A stretch of 64,000 bases of DNA from Streptomyces griseus (GTDB lineage Bacteria > Actinomycetota > Actinomycetes > Streptomycetales > Streptomycetaceae), in contig NZ_MDKB01000006.1 in NCBI RefSeq assembly GCF_001715295.1, forward strand, positions 178,562 through 242,561, read 5' to 3'. This document shows positions 25,984-34,885 of the stretch, in pieces. Numbering within the stretch: the stretch's first letter is position 1; every line of letters begins with the position of its first letter. The notes under the pieces are model-generated. The model saw only the letters and a list, made by a program, of their open reading frames with translations, made no database searches and was not told the origin of the DNA. The position numbers and the translations under genes are program-made.

Positions 25984-27516
25984 TCAGTGCGCGACGACAG
26001 GGATCATGAACTCGTCCTCGACGCCGTCCGCGTGATCGCCGGAGCCGTCGGACCGGCCGGTCGCTCCGGTACCCGGACGTCCGGTGTTGATCAGCGTGGC
26101 CGCGATCACCGAGGCGGCGACGAGGATGCCGACGGCCCACCAGATGGCGCTGGCGAAGCCGCTGACCATGGCCTGGAGCTGGAGCAGCTTCGGGTCGGTG
26201 GCGCCGGCGGCGTGGTCGGCGATGTAGGCGGTGGTGGCACCGGCGGCGATGGTGTTGAGCAGAGCCGTGCCGATGGCGCCACCGACCTGCTGCGAGGTGT
26301 TCACCATCGCGGAGGCCACGCCCGCGTCACGCGGTTCGATGCCGTGCGTGGCCAGCGACATGGCCGGCATGAACGCCGTGCCCATGCCCAGACCGAGCAG
26401 CAGCTGCCCCGGCAGGATGACGCTCGCGTACGAGGTGTCGACCTCCAGCTGGGTCAGGAGCAGCATGCCGATCGCGGCCACCAGGAAACCGGGGCCCATC
26501 AGCAGCCGCGGCGGAACGCGGGTCATCAGCCGGGCGCCGATCTGCGTGGACCCGGTGATCATTCCCGCGATCATCGGGAGGAAGGCGAAGCCGGTCTTGA
26601 CCGGCGAGTAGCCCTTGGCGACCTGCAGGTAGTACGTCAGGAAGAGGAAGAGCCCGAACATCGCGATGATGGCGAAGCCCAGTGACAGGTACACGCCTCC
26701 ACGATTGCGCTCGGTCAGGACGCGCAGGGGCAGCAGCGGCGAGGACACGCGTGACTCGGTCACGACGAAGGCCAGGAGCAGCACGGCGGCGGCGATGAAC
26801 ATGCCGACGGTCAGCGCGTCGGACCAGCCGGCCGATTCGGCGCGGGTGAAGCCGTAGACCAGCGCGACCAGGCCGAGCGTGGAGAGGACGACGCCGGGCA
26901 CGTCGAGCGGCGAACGGTTACGGCCACCGGCCGGCTCACGGATGACGAAGTAGGCACCCGCGGCCGCGACGACGGCGAACGGGATGTTGACGAAGAACGT
27001 CCAGCGCCAGTTCAGGTACTCGGTGAGGAAGCCGCCCAGGATCAGGCCGACCGCACCCCCTCCACCGGCGATGGCCCCGTAGATACCGAAGGCCTTGGCC
27101 CGCTCCTTGGCGTCGGTGAACATCACCGCGAGCAGCGACAGGGCGGCCGGGGCGAGCAGTGCGCCGAAGGCACCCTGCAGAGCCCGGGAACCGAACATCA
27201 TCGCCTCGCCCTGCGCGGCACCACCGAGCGCGGAGGCCGCCGCGAAGCCGAGCAGGCCGACCACGAAGGTGCGCTTACGGCCCCAGAGGTCGGCGATGCG
27301 TCCACCGAAGAGCAGGAGTCCGCCGAACGCGAGCGCGTAGGCGGTGATGACCCACTGCTTGTTGCCCTCGGAGATACCGAGGTCCGTCTGGGCCGAGGGC
27401 AGGGCGATGTTCACGATGGTCGCGTCGAGCACGACCATCAGCTGAGCGAGGGCTATGAAGGCCAGCGCTTTCCAGCGACTGGGGTCCGGAAGCCGGGTGT
27501 CGGCTGTTTTCGACAT
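25984..27516 (-). CDS. DHA2 family MFS drug efflux transporter
   Basis: 510 residues, about 14 membrane helices, EmrB/QacA type. Seen are ALAQLMVVLDATIVNIALPSAQTDLGIS in helix 1, GGRIADLWGRKRTFVVGLLGF after helix 2, and a motif C region GIYGAIAGGGGAVGLILGGFL. The ATG at 27516 has AGGTGG eight bases upstream; a GTG four codons earlier is less likely. It lies 333 bp downstream of a TetR-type regulator on the same strand, the usual arrangement for a regulated pump. It is a different protein from the pump at 19994. Confidence 0.9.
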   Translation of the reverse strand: MSKTADTRLPDPSRWKALAFIALAQLMVVLDATIVNIALPSAQTDLGISEGNKQWVITAYALAFGGLLLFGGRIADLWGRKRTFVVGLLGFAAASALGGAAQGEAMMFGSRALQGAFGALLAPAALSLLAVMFTDAKERAKAFGIYGAIAGGGGAVGLILGGFLTEYLNWRWTFFVNIPFAVVAAAGAYFVIREPAGGRNRSPLDVPGVVLSTLGLVALVYGFTRAESAGWSDALTVGMFIAAAVLLLAFVVTESRVSSPLLPLRVLTERNRGGVYLSLGFAIIAMFGLFLFLTYYLQVAKGYSPVKTGFAFLPMIAGMITGSTQIGARLMTRVPPRLLMGPGFLVAAIGMLLLTQLEVDTSYASVILPGQLLLGLGMGTAFMPAMSLATHGIEPRDAGVASAMVNTSQQVGGAIGTALLNTIAAGATTAYIADHAAGATDPKLLQLQAMVSGFASAIWWAVGILVAASVIAATLINTGRPGTGATGRSDGSGDHADGVEDEFMIPVVAH

Positions 27517-27849
27517 GGAAGTAGCCACCTAAGGGCGCGCGTGGGCGTGAAGAGCCGCGAGGAGTCGGAGTCGGGAGCAGTGCGGAGAGGTCGAGGTGAT
27601 CGAGCAGACCGTGGGACAGGGGGTCTGCTTCGCGAGACGGGACGGGACGGACCCGGAGAGGTCGTGAGCTCGGCTTCGTCGGCGAGCCGACGCATCCGGC
27701 CTCGAACGGACGCACCGGTACCGGGCCGTCCCGGCACAGGGCGTACGGGTTCGTGGCCGCACCTGCCGGTCAGGTACGGGCCTGTCGTTCACAAGGGATT
27801 GCGGGCCGCTTCGGGCCGGTGAGGTGTCGGGTATCCGGTGCTACGGGCG
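27517..27849. other. gap between TetR gene and DHA2 pump
   Basis: 333 bp with no recognisable gene on either strand. It presumably holds the promoter of the pump. I found no copy of the CGGGGA-N5-TCCCCG operator seen upstream of the TetR gene, so common control of the pump by that regulator is not supported by sequence. Confidence 0.5.
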
Positions 27850-28512
27850 TCAGTGCCCGCGGCGCAGAACCTCCAAAGTCGCCGCCGATCCGGGCAGCCT
27901 CGAGCGGGCCGGGGTTTCCAGGCCGTCCAGGAAGAGCTGCAGATGACGGTGGGTGAACTGGTCGATGTCCGGGCAGGCGATGCCGGGCAGCGGCCGGGTG
28001 AGCTGGGAGAGGGCGACGAGCACGTCACCGACGGCGATGTCGGTACGCAGACGCCCCGCGGACATGGCGCGCTCCACGAGCCCCTCGACGGCCTCTTCGA
28101 GGCGTCGGCGCTCGGCGAGCAGGTCGGGATGGTCCTTGTCGAAGCCGCCCGACAGCATCGGGCACAGGGCGCCGATCCGCTCGTCGGCCGCGGCGTGCAC
28201 GAAGCGACTGAGAGCGGCGAAAGGATCGGACTCCGCGGCCACGGCCTCCTCCGCACGTTCCGTGGTGCGGGAGGTCACCGCGAGGACGACCTCGTGGGTC
28301 AGGGCCGCCCGGTCGGGAAAGTTCCGGTACAGCGTGGCATTGCCGACTCCCGCCCGGCGGGCGACCTCGTCGAGCGGCACGTCCGGCCCGAACTCGACGA
28401 ACATCTCGCGGGCAGCCGTCACGATGCGCTCGCGGTTGCGCAGCGCGTCGGCCCGCGGACGGGGCATACGGCGGTGCGCGGCACAGGCGACGGTGTCGGC
28501 GACGGTCTCCAC
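27850..28512 (-). CDS. TetR family transcriptional regulator
   Basis: 220 residues. Helix-turn-helix at residues 20-65 (NRERIVTAAREMFVEFGPDVPLDEVARRAGVGNATLYRNFPDRAALTHEVV), then an all-helical ligand domain with the SBP-type ending (IACPDIDQFTHRHLQLFLDGL). Chosen start GTG 28512 with AAAGG eight bases upstream; an ATG 16 codons further in (MPRPRADALRN) is an alternative, and the open frame extends upstream into the operator region. Twin palindromes 80-135 bp upstream are likely its operators, placing it in control of itself and possibly of the divergent metalloprotease gene. Confidence 0.88.
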   Translation of the reverse strand: METVADTVACAAHRRMPRPRADALRNRERIVTAAREMFVEFGPDVPLDEVARRAGVGNATLYRNFPDRAALTHEVVLAVTSRTTERAEEAVAAESDPFAALSRFVHAAADERIGALCPMLSGGFDKDHPDLLAERRRLEEAVEGLVERAMSAGRLRTDIAVGDVLVALSQLTRPLPGIACPDIDQFTHRHLQLFLDGLETPARSRLPGSAATLEVLRRGH

Positions 28513-28590
28513 GACTGCGACCTTTCGTTGCTGAGTTGCTGACTGACTTGCCGGCTTGCTGACTACGGACGACCCCTCGGCCGGTACAAC

Positions 28591-28607
28591 CGGGGACCGT
28601 TTCCCCG
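28591..28607. promoter_or_regulatory. putative TetR operator 1
   Basis: CGGGGA-CCGTT-TCCCCG, a perfect 6-5-6 inverted repeat upstream of the TetR gene. The same arms and spacing recur at 28630, 39 bp away centre to centre. Confidence 0.65.
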
Positions 28608-28629
28608 CTTCCGGGGACACAGGTTCAAA

Positions 28630-28646
28630 CGGGGAAAGGATCCCCG
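28630..28646. promoter_or_regulatory. putative TetR operator 2
   Basis: CGGGGA-AAGGA-TCCCCG, identical arms and spacing to operator 1 with a different centre. An extra half site CGGGGA lies between the two at about 28612. Confidence 0.65.
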
Positions 28647-28663
28647 GTTATTTCCCGCTCAAT

Positions 28664-28679
28664 TGTGACCTGAGTCACA
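28664..28679. promoter_or_regulatory. CRP-like binding site
   Basis: TGTGAC-CTGA-GTCACA is a perfect palindrome and a full match to TGTGA-N6-TCACA. Streptomyces has a CRP protein with a GTG-N6-CAC core consensus. It lies 125 bp before the metalloprotease ATG and 152 bp before the TetR start, next to operator 2. Confidence 0.6.
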
Positions 28680-28803
28680 TATTCTCCGGGGTGGAACCCC
28701 TCCATCGGCGCACCCAGCGAGCGGACCTCCACCGTCCGGCACAGGCTGATCGCCAGAGAGCAGCCAGGGCCGGCCGGCTGCCGCGGACCCGAAGGCGACG
28801 CCC

Positions 28804-30081
28804 ATGGAGAAACCCCGCCACCGGATACGCCGATGCCGTCGCCCCCTCGCACTCGCCGGGGCGACGGCCCTGGTCGTCGCGACCATGGCGTCGGCCAGCT
28901 CCACGCTGCACCTGCCCGGCCGCGCCGCCGCCGGCCCCGTGGCCGCACCTCAGGGAACCGGCCTCGGCCCGTGCCGGATCCCCGCGACCATGGGCGTGCA
29001 GATGTCGGAGGGCCTGCCGACACCACCCGGGTACGCGCGCTCGACCGGCAAGCTCAAAGCGCTCAACCTGATGATCGACTTCCCGGACGCGGAGGCGACC
29101 GAACCGGCTGCGGACCGGTTCGCCGAATTCTTCCCCCAGACCGCCGAATGGTTCCGCACCAGCTCCTACGGCCGTCTCACCTACGAGCCCCAGGCACCCC
29201 TGAAGGACTGGCTGCGGATGCCGCTGCCGTTCTCCGAGTACGGGATAGAACGCGGCTCCCCGTACGAACCCGGCTACCGCAAGCTCGTCAAGGACCTCGT
29301 GCGGGTCGCCGACCCGAAGGTCGACTTCTCCGGGTACGACCTGGTCAACGTCTTGGTCACTCCGAACGCCGGCCCGTCGGCTCTGGACACGGTGCTCTCG
29401 GTGACCTTCTCCGGCAACGAAGACGCCCCCTTCGCCGACGGGGTACCACTCTCCAACACGTCCTTCATCTACAGCCGCCAGGACGACGGGTCGGGGTCGT
29501 ACGCGGAGACCGGCTACCGGGTCCTGCCCCACGAGAACGGCCACGTCTTCGGGCTGCCGGACCTCTACACGCTGGAGGGCGGCGGCTCCGTGGGCCACTG
29601 GGACATCATGTCCGAGGACTGGGGGGCCAACAACGACCTCCTGGGCTGGCACAAGTGGAAGCTCGGCTGGCTCGACGACGACCAGATCAGCTGTGCCGCC
29701 ATGCCCGGCACCAGCGAACACACGATCGGCCCGCTGGCCACCCCAGGGGGCCCGAAACTCGCCTTCGTACCGCTGAGCGGCCAGTCCGGCTACGCGGTCG
29801 AGGTGCGGACCGCAGCGGGCAACGACGACGCGATCTGCCGGCCCGGAGTCCTCATATACAAGGTGAGCAGCGACGTCGACACCGGCCAGGGGCCGATATC
29901 CGTCGCGGACAGCACCGAGGACAGCGGCGGCTGCACCCGGCGGCCCAACGTCCACGCCGAACTTTCCGACGCACCCTTCGAGCCCGGCGAGACGTTCACG
30001 GACCGGTCCAGCGGCATACGCATATCCGTACTGTCGCAGGACGCGGACGGAAACTACCGGGTCCGGATCACCCGGCCGTGA
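28804..30081 (+). CDS. secreted M6-like zinc metalloprotease
   Basis: 425 residues. The N-terminus has basic residues (RHRIRRCRR) and a hydrophobic stretch to about residue 35, a Sec-type signal peptide. The catalytic motif HENGHVFGLPD (His243, Glu244, His247, with the downstream G-x-x-D) fits HExxHxxGxxD of the M6/immune-inhibitor-A type, followed by GHWDIMSEDWG, where the Met of the Met-turn may lie. A beta-rich C-terminal part follows. M6-type enzymes are extracellular proteases. ATG 28804 comes after a weak GGCGACGCCC. Control by the TetR operators and the CRP site upstream is likely. Confidence 0.87.
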   Translation: MEKPRHRIRRCRRPLALAGATALVVATMASASSTLHLPGRAAAGPVAAPQGTGLGPCRIPATMGVQMSEGLPTPPGYARSTGKLKALNLMIDFPDAEATEPAADRFAEFFPQTAEWFRTSSYGRLTYEPQAPLKDWLRMPLPFSEYGIERGSPYEPGYRKLVKDLVRVADPKVDFSGYDLVNVLVTPNAGPSALDTVLSVTFSGNEDAPFADGVPLSNTSFIYSRQDDGSGSYAETGYRVLPHENGHVFGLPDLYTLEGGGSVGHWDIMSEDWGANNDLLGWHKWKLGWLDDDQISCAAMPGTSEHTIGPLATPGGPKLAFVPLSGQSGYAVEVRTAAGNDDAICRPGVLIYKVSSDVDTGQGPISVADSTEDSGGCTRRPNVHAELSDAPFEPGETFTDRSSGIRISVLSQDADGNYRVRITRP

Positions 30082-30197
30082 GCGCTCCCCATCCCCGCAC
30101 CGGCCACGGCCGCCCCCTTCTGCCCGGCCGCGTTCCGCCCGGCGCCGCCCGGCTACGTGCCCCTTCCGACTGCGTACCTCTCGGCTGCGTTCCGCGC

Positions 30198-30251
30198 GGC
30201 CCCGGTCGGGGACACAACGCGTCCCGGCCCCGGTCGGGAACACAACGCGTC
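30198..30251. repeat. 26-bp direct repeat, two copies
   Basis: GGCCCCGGTCGGGGACACAA plus CGCGTC at 30198 and again at 30226 with one change, period 28 bp. It lies between the metalloprotease and the convergent acyl-CoA ligase. Confidence 0.7.
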
Positions 30252-32091
30252 ACCCGCCCGTGCCCCCGCCCCCCAGGTGCTCCCGCAGCGGACCGCGCAG
30301 AGTCCGCTTGAGGACCTTCCCCGTCGGGTTGCGAGGCAGCGGTTCGTGAGTGAGCAGCACGTGCTCCGGAACCTTGAACGCGGCCAGCGTCCTGCCCACG
30401 TGCGCCTGCAGTTCTTCCGCCGTGACCCCGGCCTCCGGGCGCCGCCTCACGACCGCCGCGACCTCCTCGCCCAGGACCGGATGCGGAATACCGAGCACCG
30501 TCGCCTCCTCGACGTCCGGGTGCTCCTGCAGAGCGGCCTCGACCTCCATGCAGTAGACGTTCTCGCCGCCCCTGATCACCACGTCCTTGATCCGGTCCAC
30601 CACGGCTACCCGCCCGTCCCGGACCACGGCGAGGTCCCCCGTGCGGAACCACCCTCCGACGAACGCCGCCGCTGTCGCCGCCTCGTCACGCCAGTACCCA
30701 CGCACCAGGGACTGGCCCCGCAGCCACAGCTCCCCGACCTCCCCCTCCGGAAGCGGCTCCCCCTCCGCTCCGGCGATCCGCACCTCCGTGACGGGCGTCG
30801 GGGTACCGACACACTCCGGGTGGGCCCGGTACGCGGCACCGAAGTTGGCCAGGACCCCGCCGCTGGTCTCCGTGAGGCCGTAACCGTTGCGCGGCTCGAT
30901 CCGCTCGCCGTGCCTGTCGGTGAGCCGGGCGACGAGGTGCGGGGGAGCCGCCGCCCCGCCTGTGCTCAGGCTGGTCAGGCTCTCCAACCCGTCACCCGCC
31001 CGGTCAGCTGAGGCCAGTAGCTGAAGCGCGGTGGCCGGCACACCGGCGTAGTGGGTGACCTGGTGCTCGCGAATGAGCCGCACGGCCTGGTCGGCATCCC
31101 ATTCGCGCATCAGGACGAGAGTGCCTCCCGTCGCCATGGCCCCGTAGAGGCCGGTGAACGCCGCGACATGGAAGAACGGGAAGGTCATCAACGTGACCGG
31201 GGCCGGCCCCTGACCCGGGACGACGCCCCGGCCGAGGGCGGAGGCCGCTGCCTGGAAACGGGGATTCAGAGCCGCGCCCGTCTGAGCGAGCTGAGTGGCC
31301 ACGGCCCCCTTGGGCCGCCCCGTGGTGCCGGAGGTGTAGATGATCGTCGCGTCGTCCTCCGGGCGTACGTCGACCTCGGGAGGAGCTTCCAGCGGATCGG
31401 GTTCCGGGAAGTCCGCGTACCGCTCGGCCTTCTCCGGAAGGCGGACGTCGCCACCCACTCCCCCGGCTGCTCCGTCCCCGGGTCGCTCCGCCCCGGTTGC
31501 AGCGTCCTCGAAGATGACGAAGCGTGCCCCGGCATTCACCCCCCACGCCTCCACCTTCGGCAACTGCTCCCCGTCGACCAGCAGGACGCGGGGCGCGCAG
31601 TCGTCGAGAGCGAAGCTGCACTCGGCCTCCGTCCACCAGGTGTTGAGCGGTACGGCGATCAGGCCGGCCAACTGGGCTGCCCAGAAGGCGATCTGCCACT
31701 CAGGGCAGTTACGCATCGCCACCACCGCCCGGTCCCCCGGCCGCAGCCCGTACGTCCCGGTGAGCCGACGCGCCAGCGCGGACGCCGCGGCGAAGAACTC
31801 CCCGTACGAGCAGACGCGTTCTCCCGCGACGAGGAACGGCTGGTCCCCGAACGCCCAGGTCGCCTCCACGAACTCGCGGAGCGTGCGCGGGCCGTTCGCG
31901 TACACCAGCGGACCGTGATCGGCGCGGACCACGGCGAACGGAGCACCCGGCGCGGTCAGCACCGCCTCGATGCGCGCCGTGACGGCCTGATCGGCGGCGG
32001 AGGCCTCAGGGGAAGCGGCGTCCTCCGTCGAGGAAGAGGACGACGAAGACGACGAAGGGGAAGGTACGGGGTCGGAATCGGTGGGGGGCAC
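30250..32091 (-). CDS. acyl-CoA synthetase (AMP-binding, class I ANL)
   Basis: 613 residues. Adenylates a carboxylic acid and transfers it to CoA. The P-loop-like motif TIIYTSGTTGRPKGA is at about residue 255, NGYGLTETSGG at about 400, the hinge GWFRTGDLAVVRDGRVAVVDRIKDVVIRGGENVYCMEVE near 505-545, and the catalytic Lys in PRNPTGKVLKRTL near the end. The first 40 residues contain a run of about nine Ser and are probably disordered. GTG 32091 has AGAGG six bases upstream; the frame is open further. Chain-length preference cannot be read. No neighbour suggests a pathway. Confidence 0.87.
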   Translation of the reverse strand: MPPTDSDPVPSPSSSSSSSSSTEDAASPEASAADQAVTARIEAVLTAPGAPFAVVRADHGPLVYANGPRTLREFVEATWAFGDQPFLVAGERVCSYGEFFAAASALARRLTGTYGLRPGDRAVVAMRNCPEWQIAFWAAQLAGLIAVPLNTWWTEAECSFALDDCAPRVLLVDGEQLPKVEAWGVNAGARFVIFEDAATGAERPGDGAAGGVGGDVRLPEKAERYADFPEPDPLEAPPEVDVRPEDDATIIYTSGTTGRPKGAVATQLAQTGAALNPRFQAAASALGRGVVPGQGPAPVTLMTFPFFHVAAFTGLYGAMATGGTLVLMREWDADQAVRLIREHQVTHYAGVPATALQLLASADRAGDGLESLTSLSTGGAAAPPHLVARLTDRHGERIEPRNGYGLTETSGGVLANFGAAYRAHPECVGTPTPVTEVRIAGAEGEPLPEGEVGELWLRGQSLVRGYWRDEAATAAAFVGGWFRTGDLAVVRDGRVAVVDRIKDVVIRGGENVYCMEVEAALQEHPDVEEATVLGIPHPVLGEEVAAVVRRRPEAGVTAEELQAHVGRTLAAFKVPEHVLLTHEPLPRNPTGKVLKRTLRGPLREHLGGGGTGG

Positions 32092-32714
32092 GAACGACCT
32101 CTCCAAGCGCTGGCTCAGCAACCCGGCGACGCTATGCCCGAGCCTGGCCCCGGTCAAGAACCGGTATCCGGCCGATGCTCCGGCCCCATGGCTCTCCTCG
32201 GCTGTCCGGACTCGTGGGCTCGATCATCGCCTTGGTGCTCCCCCGCTTCCCGGCCCTGTCCGGATCGCTCCCCTGCTTCCCCTGTCCGGATGCGTGCCGC
32301 GTCCCCGATCTCAGTCGTCCGCACAGCATGCCGGCGGACAAGCTGAGGACGGTCACGGACCAACTCCCGGGCCGCCTCCGGGTTCCCTGCACGGGTGCGG
32401 GTATGCATCGAGTACTTCACCTTCCGACGCACCCGCCCACGCCGGCCGGCTCCTGCGATCCAGATCACAGAAGGTGACCTGGAGCCGCACTCCTCAAGAT
32501 CCACGTCGAGCGACCGTCCATCCCCAGGGCTCCGCCCCACTCGATCCGGTACCCTGTCGTTGGCCGCACAGCCACGGAACGGCACGCGACGGAAGCTCCC
32601 CTCACGGAGTCCCGCCGATAGCTCTCCCGGAACTGGTGTGACCAGGGCGTTTGTCCAGCAGACCCGAAGATCGCCACAATGCATCGACGGATCAGCTCGT
32701 CACGGGCCCGCCCC
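32092..32714. other. 623-bp region without a recognised gene
   Basis: Overlapping frames are open on both strands, but none has a recognisable domain, good start or consistent composition. It presumably holds the acyl-CoA ligase promoter and the tRNA-Arg promoter. GC content drops slightly toward the tRNA. Confidence 0.5.
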
Positions 32715-32790
32715 GCCTTCGTAGCTCAGGGGATAGAGCACCGCTCTCCTAAAGCGGGTGTCGCAGGTTCGAATCCTGCCGGGGGCACCA
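32715..32790 (+). tRNA. tRNA-Arg (anticodon CCT), attachment site
   Basis: Cloverleaf: acceptor GCCTTCG with CGGGGGC (two G:U wobbles), D arm GCTC/GAGC, anticodon arm CCGCT-CTCCTAA-AGCGG with anticodon CCT, T arm GCAGG-TTCGAAT-CCTGC, discriminator A and encoded CCA. The last 39 bases recur at 34886-34924, marking it as the integration site of a mobile element. In the distal copy the acceptor strand is CGAGGGC, which would pair better with the 5' strand. This suggests the 3' end now on the tRNA came from the element. Confidence 0.95.
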
Positions 32791-32799
32791 GCCAAAAGG

Positions 32800-32823
32800 C
32801 CCCGGACCGATCATGGTCCGGGG
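32800..32823 (+). terminator. hairpin terminator after tRNA-Arg
   Basis: CCCCGGACC-GATCAT-GGTCCGGGG, a perfect 9-bp stem ten bases after the tRNA, followed by TCTTTG. Confidence 0.85.
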
Positions 32824-32858
32824 TCTTTGACATCCACGCCTGGCATCAACGGCCACGG

Positions 32859-33044
32859 TCACTCACGGCCTGGCCGCCTCTTGAGCAGCCGGTCCATGTT
32901 GCTGATCGCCTCACGCTGCGTGTCCTGGACAACGTGCGTGCAGACGTCCATCGTGATGCTGATCTGGCTGTGCCCGAGGATCTCCATCACGACGCGAGGA
33001 GCCGCGCCGGCCGACGTAGGTGCCAAGGTGCCGTTTCCGGCCAT
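32859..33044 (-). pseudogene. remnant of tyrosine site-specific integrase
   Basis: 61 codons that read like the end of a phage/AICE integrase: PRVVMEILGHSQISITMDVCTHVVQDTQREAISNMDRLLKRRP. The LGHS box holds the conserved catalytic His, but the position of the nucleophilic Tyr (usually DVYTHV) is Cys, codon TGC at 32940-32942. The part upstream that should carry HDLRHS is gone, replaced by stop-containing sequence. It cannot encode an active recombinase. Confidence 0.85.
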
Positions 33045-33548
33045 CGAGAGCTGCTACCCGTTTCACTACCTCATCAAGGCACCCGGCTCTGGCTGCGCCT
33101 GCGCTCCTGCCTTCGGCCCGCTCGGCGCTGCCGCCACCGACGCGCGTCCGCGACGGATGGGCCCACGGGGCATGAGACGAGTACCAAGCCCGCGGCTTCA
33201 AGACTTGCTTCCGGCGGGGGCGCTCAGGCTCCGGGGTGGGAGGGGCGCCCTTCGCGGGTGCTGGCGGATTCGTGGTGAGCGTTCTGGGCTCCCATCCCGA
33301 CCACCTTCGACGCCGAGCGGTCGCGGCCCACAAACGTATGGACGTGGTCCGGTTCCGCGTACTTCTCGCATTCCCACTGCTCCTCTGCTCATGGCCCCTC
33401 CTGGCAAGCAGCGCAGCCGAAGCGCTGGCTTTCCAATTCATGGGGGAATCACGGGACTGCGGCTGAGGGCGGGGACCACAACCAGCAGCCGCCGCATCTG
33501 CATCCTGCAGGTCAGGCGGCAACACGCCCACCTCGCTCCTGCTGGTGC

Positions 33549-34280
33549 TCATCTCATGCCGTTCAGTGCGTTACTGATCTCCAGAAGGCGCCCCTCGGGC
33601 AAAGCGAATGCGTTGCCCGGGTTTCGGTAGGAGTGCTCACCGTCGTTGATCCAGACGCCGCCTGCCGGCCTCCACCGGGCGGGAGCCCATTGGCCTTGGT
33701 TTGCAAGGAGCATCCTTGCTACCTCGGCGGGCTCCTCGATCAGGGTGAGAGCATCGAGCGCATTGGTGAGAGCCGGTGCTGCATCGTCGGGAAGCAGCGC
33801 GTCGCCGAGTGTGGGAAAAAGGAGCAACAGACGGGCGTCAGCATCACCAACGCCTTCTGTTGCCGACTGCCGAGCAGCGGACAGCAGCTCAGGCCAGGCC
33901 ATGCCGGGCCCCATGAAGTGCCCGTCGTCCACAGCAAGGGTTTCCGCTGCGGGCCAGGCCGACTGATGGATCAAATAGTCCACGCCCCATTCGTCCACGA
34001 AGTTGCGGTAGACGACGTAGATGATGTGACCTGAGCGCAGCGGCACGCTGAACACGGGCCACTCATGCTCCGAGGACAGTGTGCGGTACAGCTCCATGGC
34101 GGCATCCCAGTCGGCGCCGAACGCGGCTCGTTATGCGTCCTCCCCGCCCAGACAAGAGCCGAGGTGCACAGGCCAGAACAACGGGTCGTCCAGGTAGGCG
34201 TCGCCCCGGACCAGGGGGCCGCCTTCGTATCCGGGGATCTTGAGCACGTGCAGATGATGGCACGCGGGACAGTCACGGCG
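33549..34280 (-). pseudogene. hypothetical protein gene broken by a stop codon
   Basis: The intact downstream part (from ATG 34097) encodes 182 residues: ELYRTLSSEHEWPVFSVPLRSGHIIYVVYRNFVDEWGVDYLIHQ, a WPELLSAAR segment, and a C-terminal EGRLLEISNALNGM. In the same frame upstream, 34280-34134 reads CPACHHLHVLKIPGYEGGPL, then DDPLFWPVHLGS, and is separated from the rest by a single TAA at 34131-34133. I recall Streptomyces proteins in which these two parts are continuous, so this looks like a nonsense mutation. The upstream part has no start. The shorter 182-residue protein might still be made. Function unknown. Confidence 0.6.
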
Positions 34281-34578
34281 TCAGGAGCGAGTTTCGGCAC
34301 TCTCCCGTCTCAGTCTCCGTCTCCTTCAGTGTCGTTCGCGGACGTTCGGATGAGACCGGAGCCAGTAGCCGGTAGCTCAAGCGGCCACCCATGAACGCAG
34401 GTGCACGGCCCCGTACGAGGACCTCTGCGCCACCACCACAGTCGGAAAGCGTGCGCCCCCGAGCAACCTCCTCGGTCCGTCGTGCCCCGCTGCGCGCCGC
34501 AGTGCGCCTTCCGCGAAGAAGAGGTGCCCGGCGATCCTGCACTGGTCCGTACGACGGTCGAGACCGGGGGTGGGAGAC

Positions 34579-34755
34579 GTGGCTCGTACGCAGTCCAGGT
34601 GTGGAGCGCTCACGGAGAAGGGCACTCGGTGTGAGCGCCTGGCGATGATCGGCGCGTCACGATGCAACCTGCACCGTGGCGAGTGGTCGTCGTACACCAT
34701 CAAGAAGCGCAAGGAAGCCGAACGCAAGGCGAAAACACGCAAGCGTCGCAAGTGA
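34579..34755 (+). CDS. small Cys/His-rich basic protein
   Basis: 58 residues. RCGALTEKGTRCERLAMIGASRCNLHRGEW has C-x9-C-x10-C-x2-H, a probable zinc-binding module, followed by a strongly basic tail (KKRKEAERKAKTRKRRK) that would suit nucleic acid binding. Similar CGAxTKxGxxC...CxxH proteins occur in phages and mobile elements. Start GTG 34579; GTG 34570 is possible, and neither has a well-spaced ribosome-binding site. The only apparently intact gene in the decayed element. Confidence 0.5.
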   Translation: MARTQSRCGALTEKGTRCERLAMIGASRCNLHRGEWSSYTIKKRKEAERKAKTRKRRK

Positions 34756-34885
34756 CCCCGGAGGATGTGAGGTGACGTCCATCGCTGGCATCAACGCCAG
34801 CGGACAGCGGCGGCACGGTGCGTTCTGACGCGGCCACAGCCGCCCCGCACGGGACTGGTGGACAAGCGGCCGGACCGAACTTCCG

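Noticed and set aside
25984..28512. TetR and DHA2 pump as one regulated unit
   Set aside because: The TetR operator motif is absent from the 333-bp gap before the pump, so the link rests on proximity only.
32154..32684. Open frames on both strands upstream of tRNA-Arg
   Set aside because: No domain, no conserved-looking segment and no ribosome-binding site; treated as intergenic.
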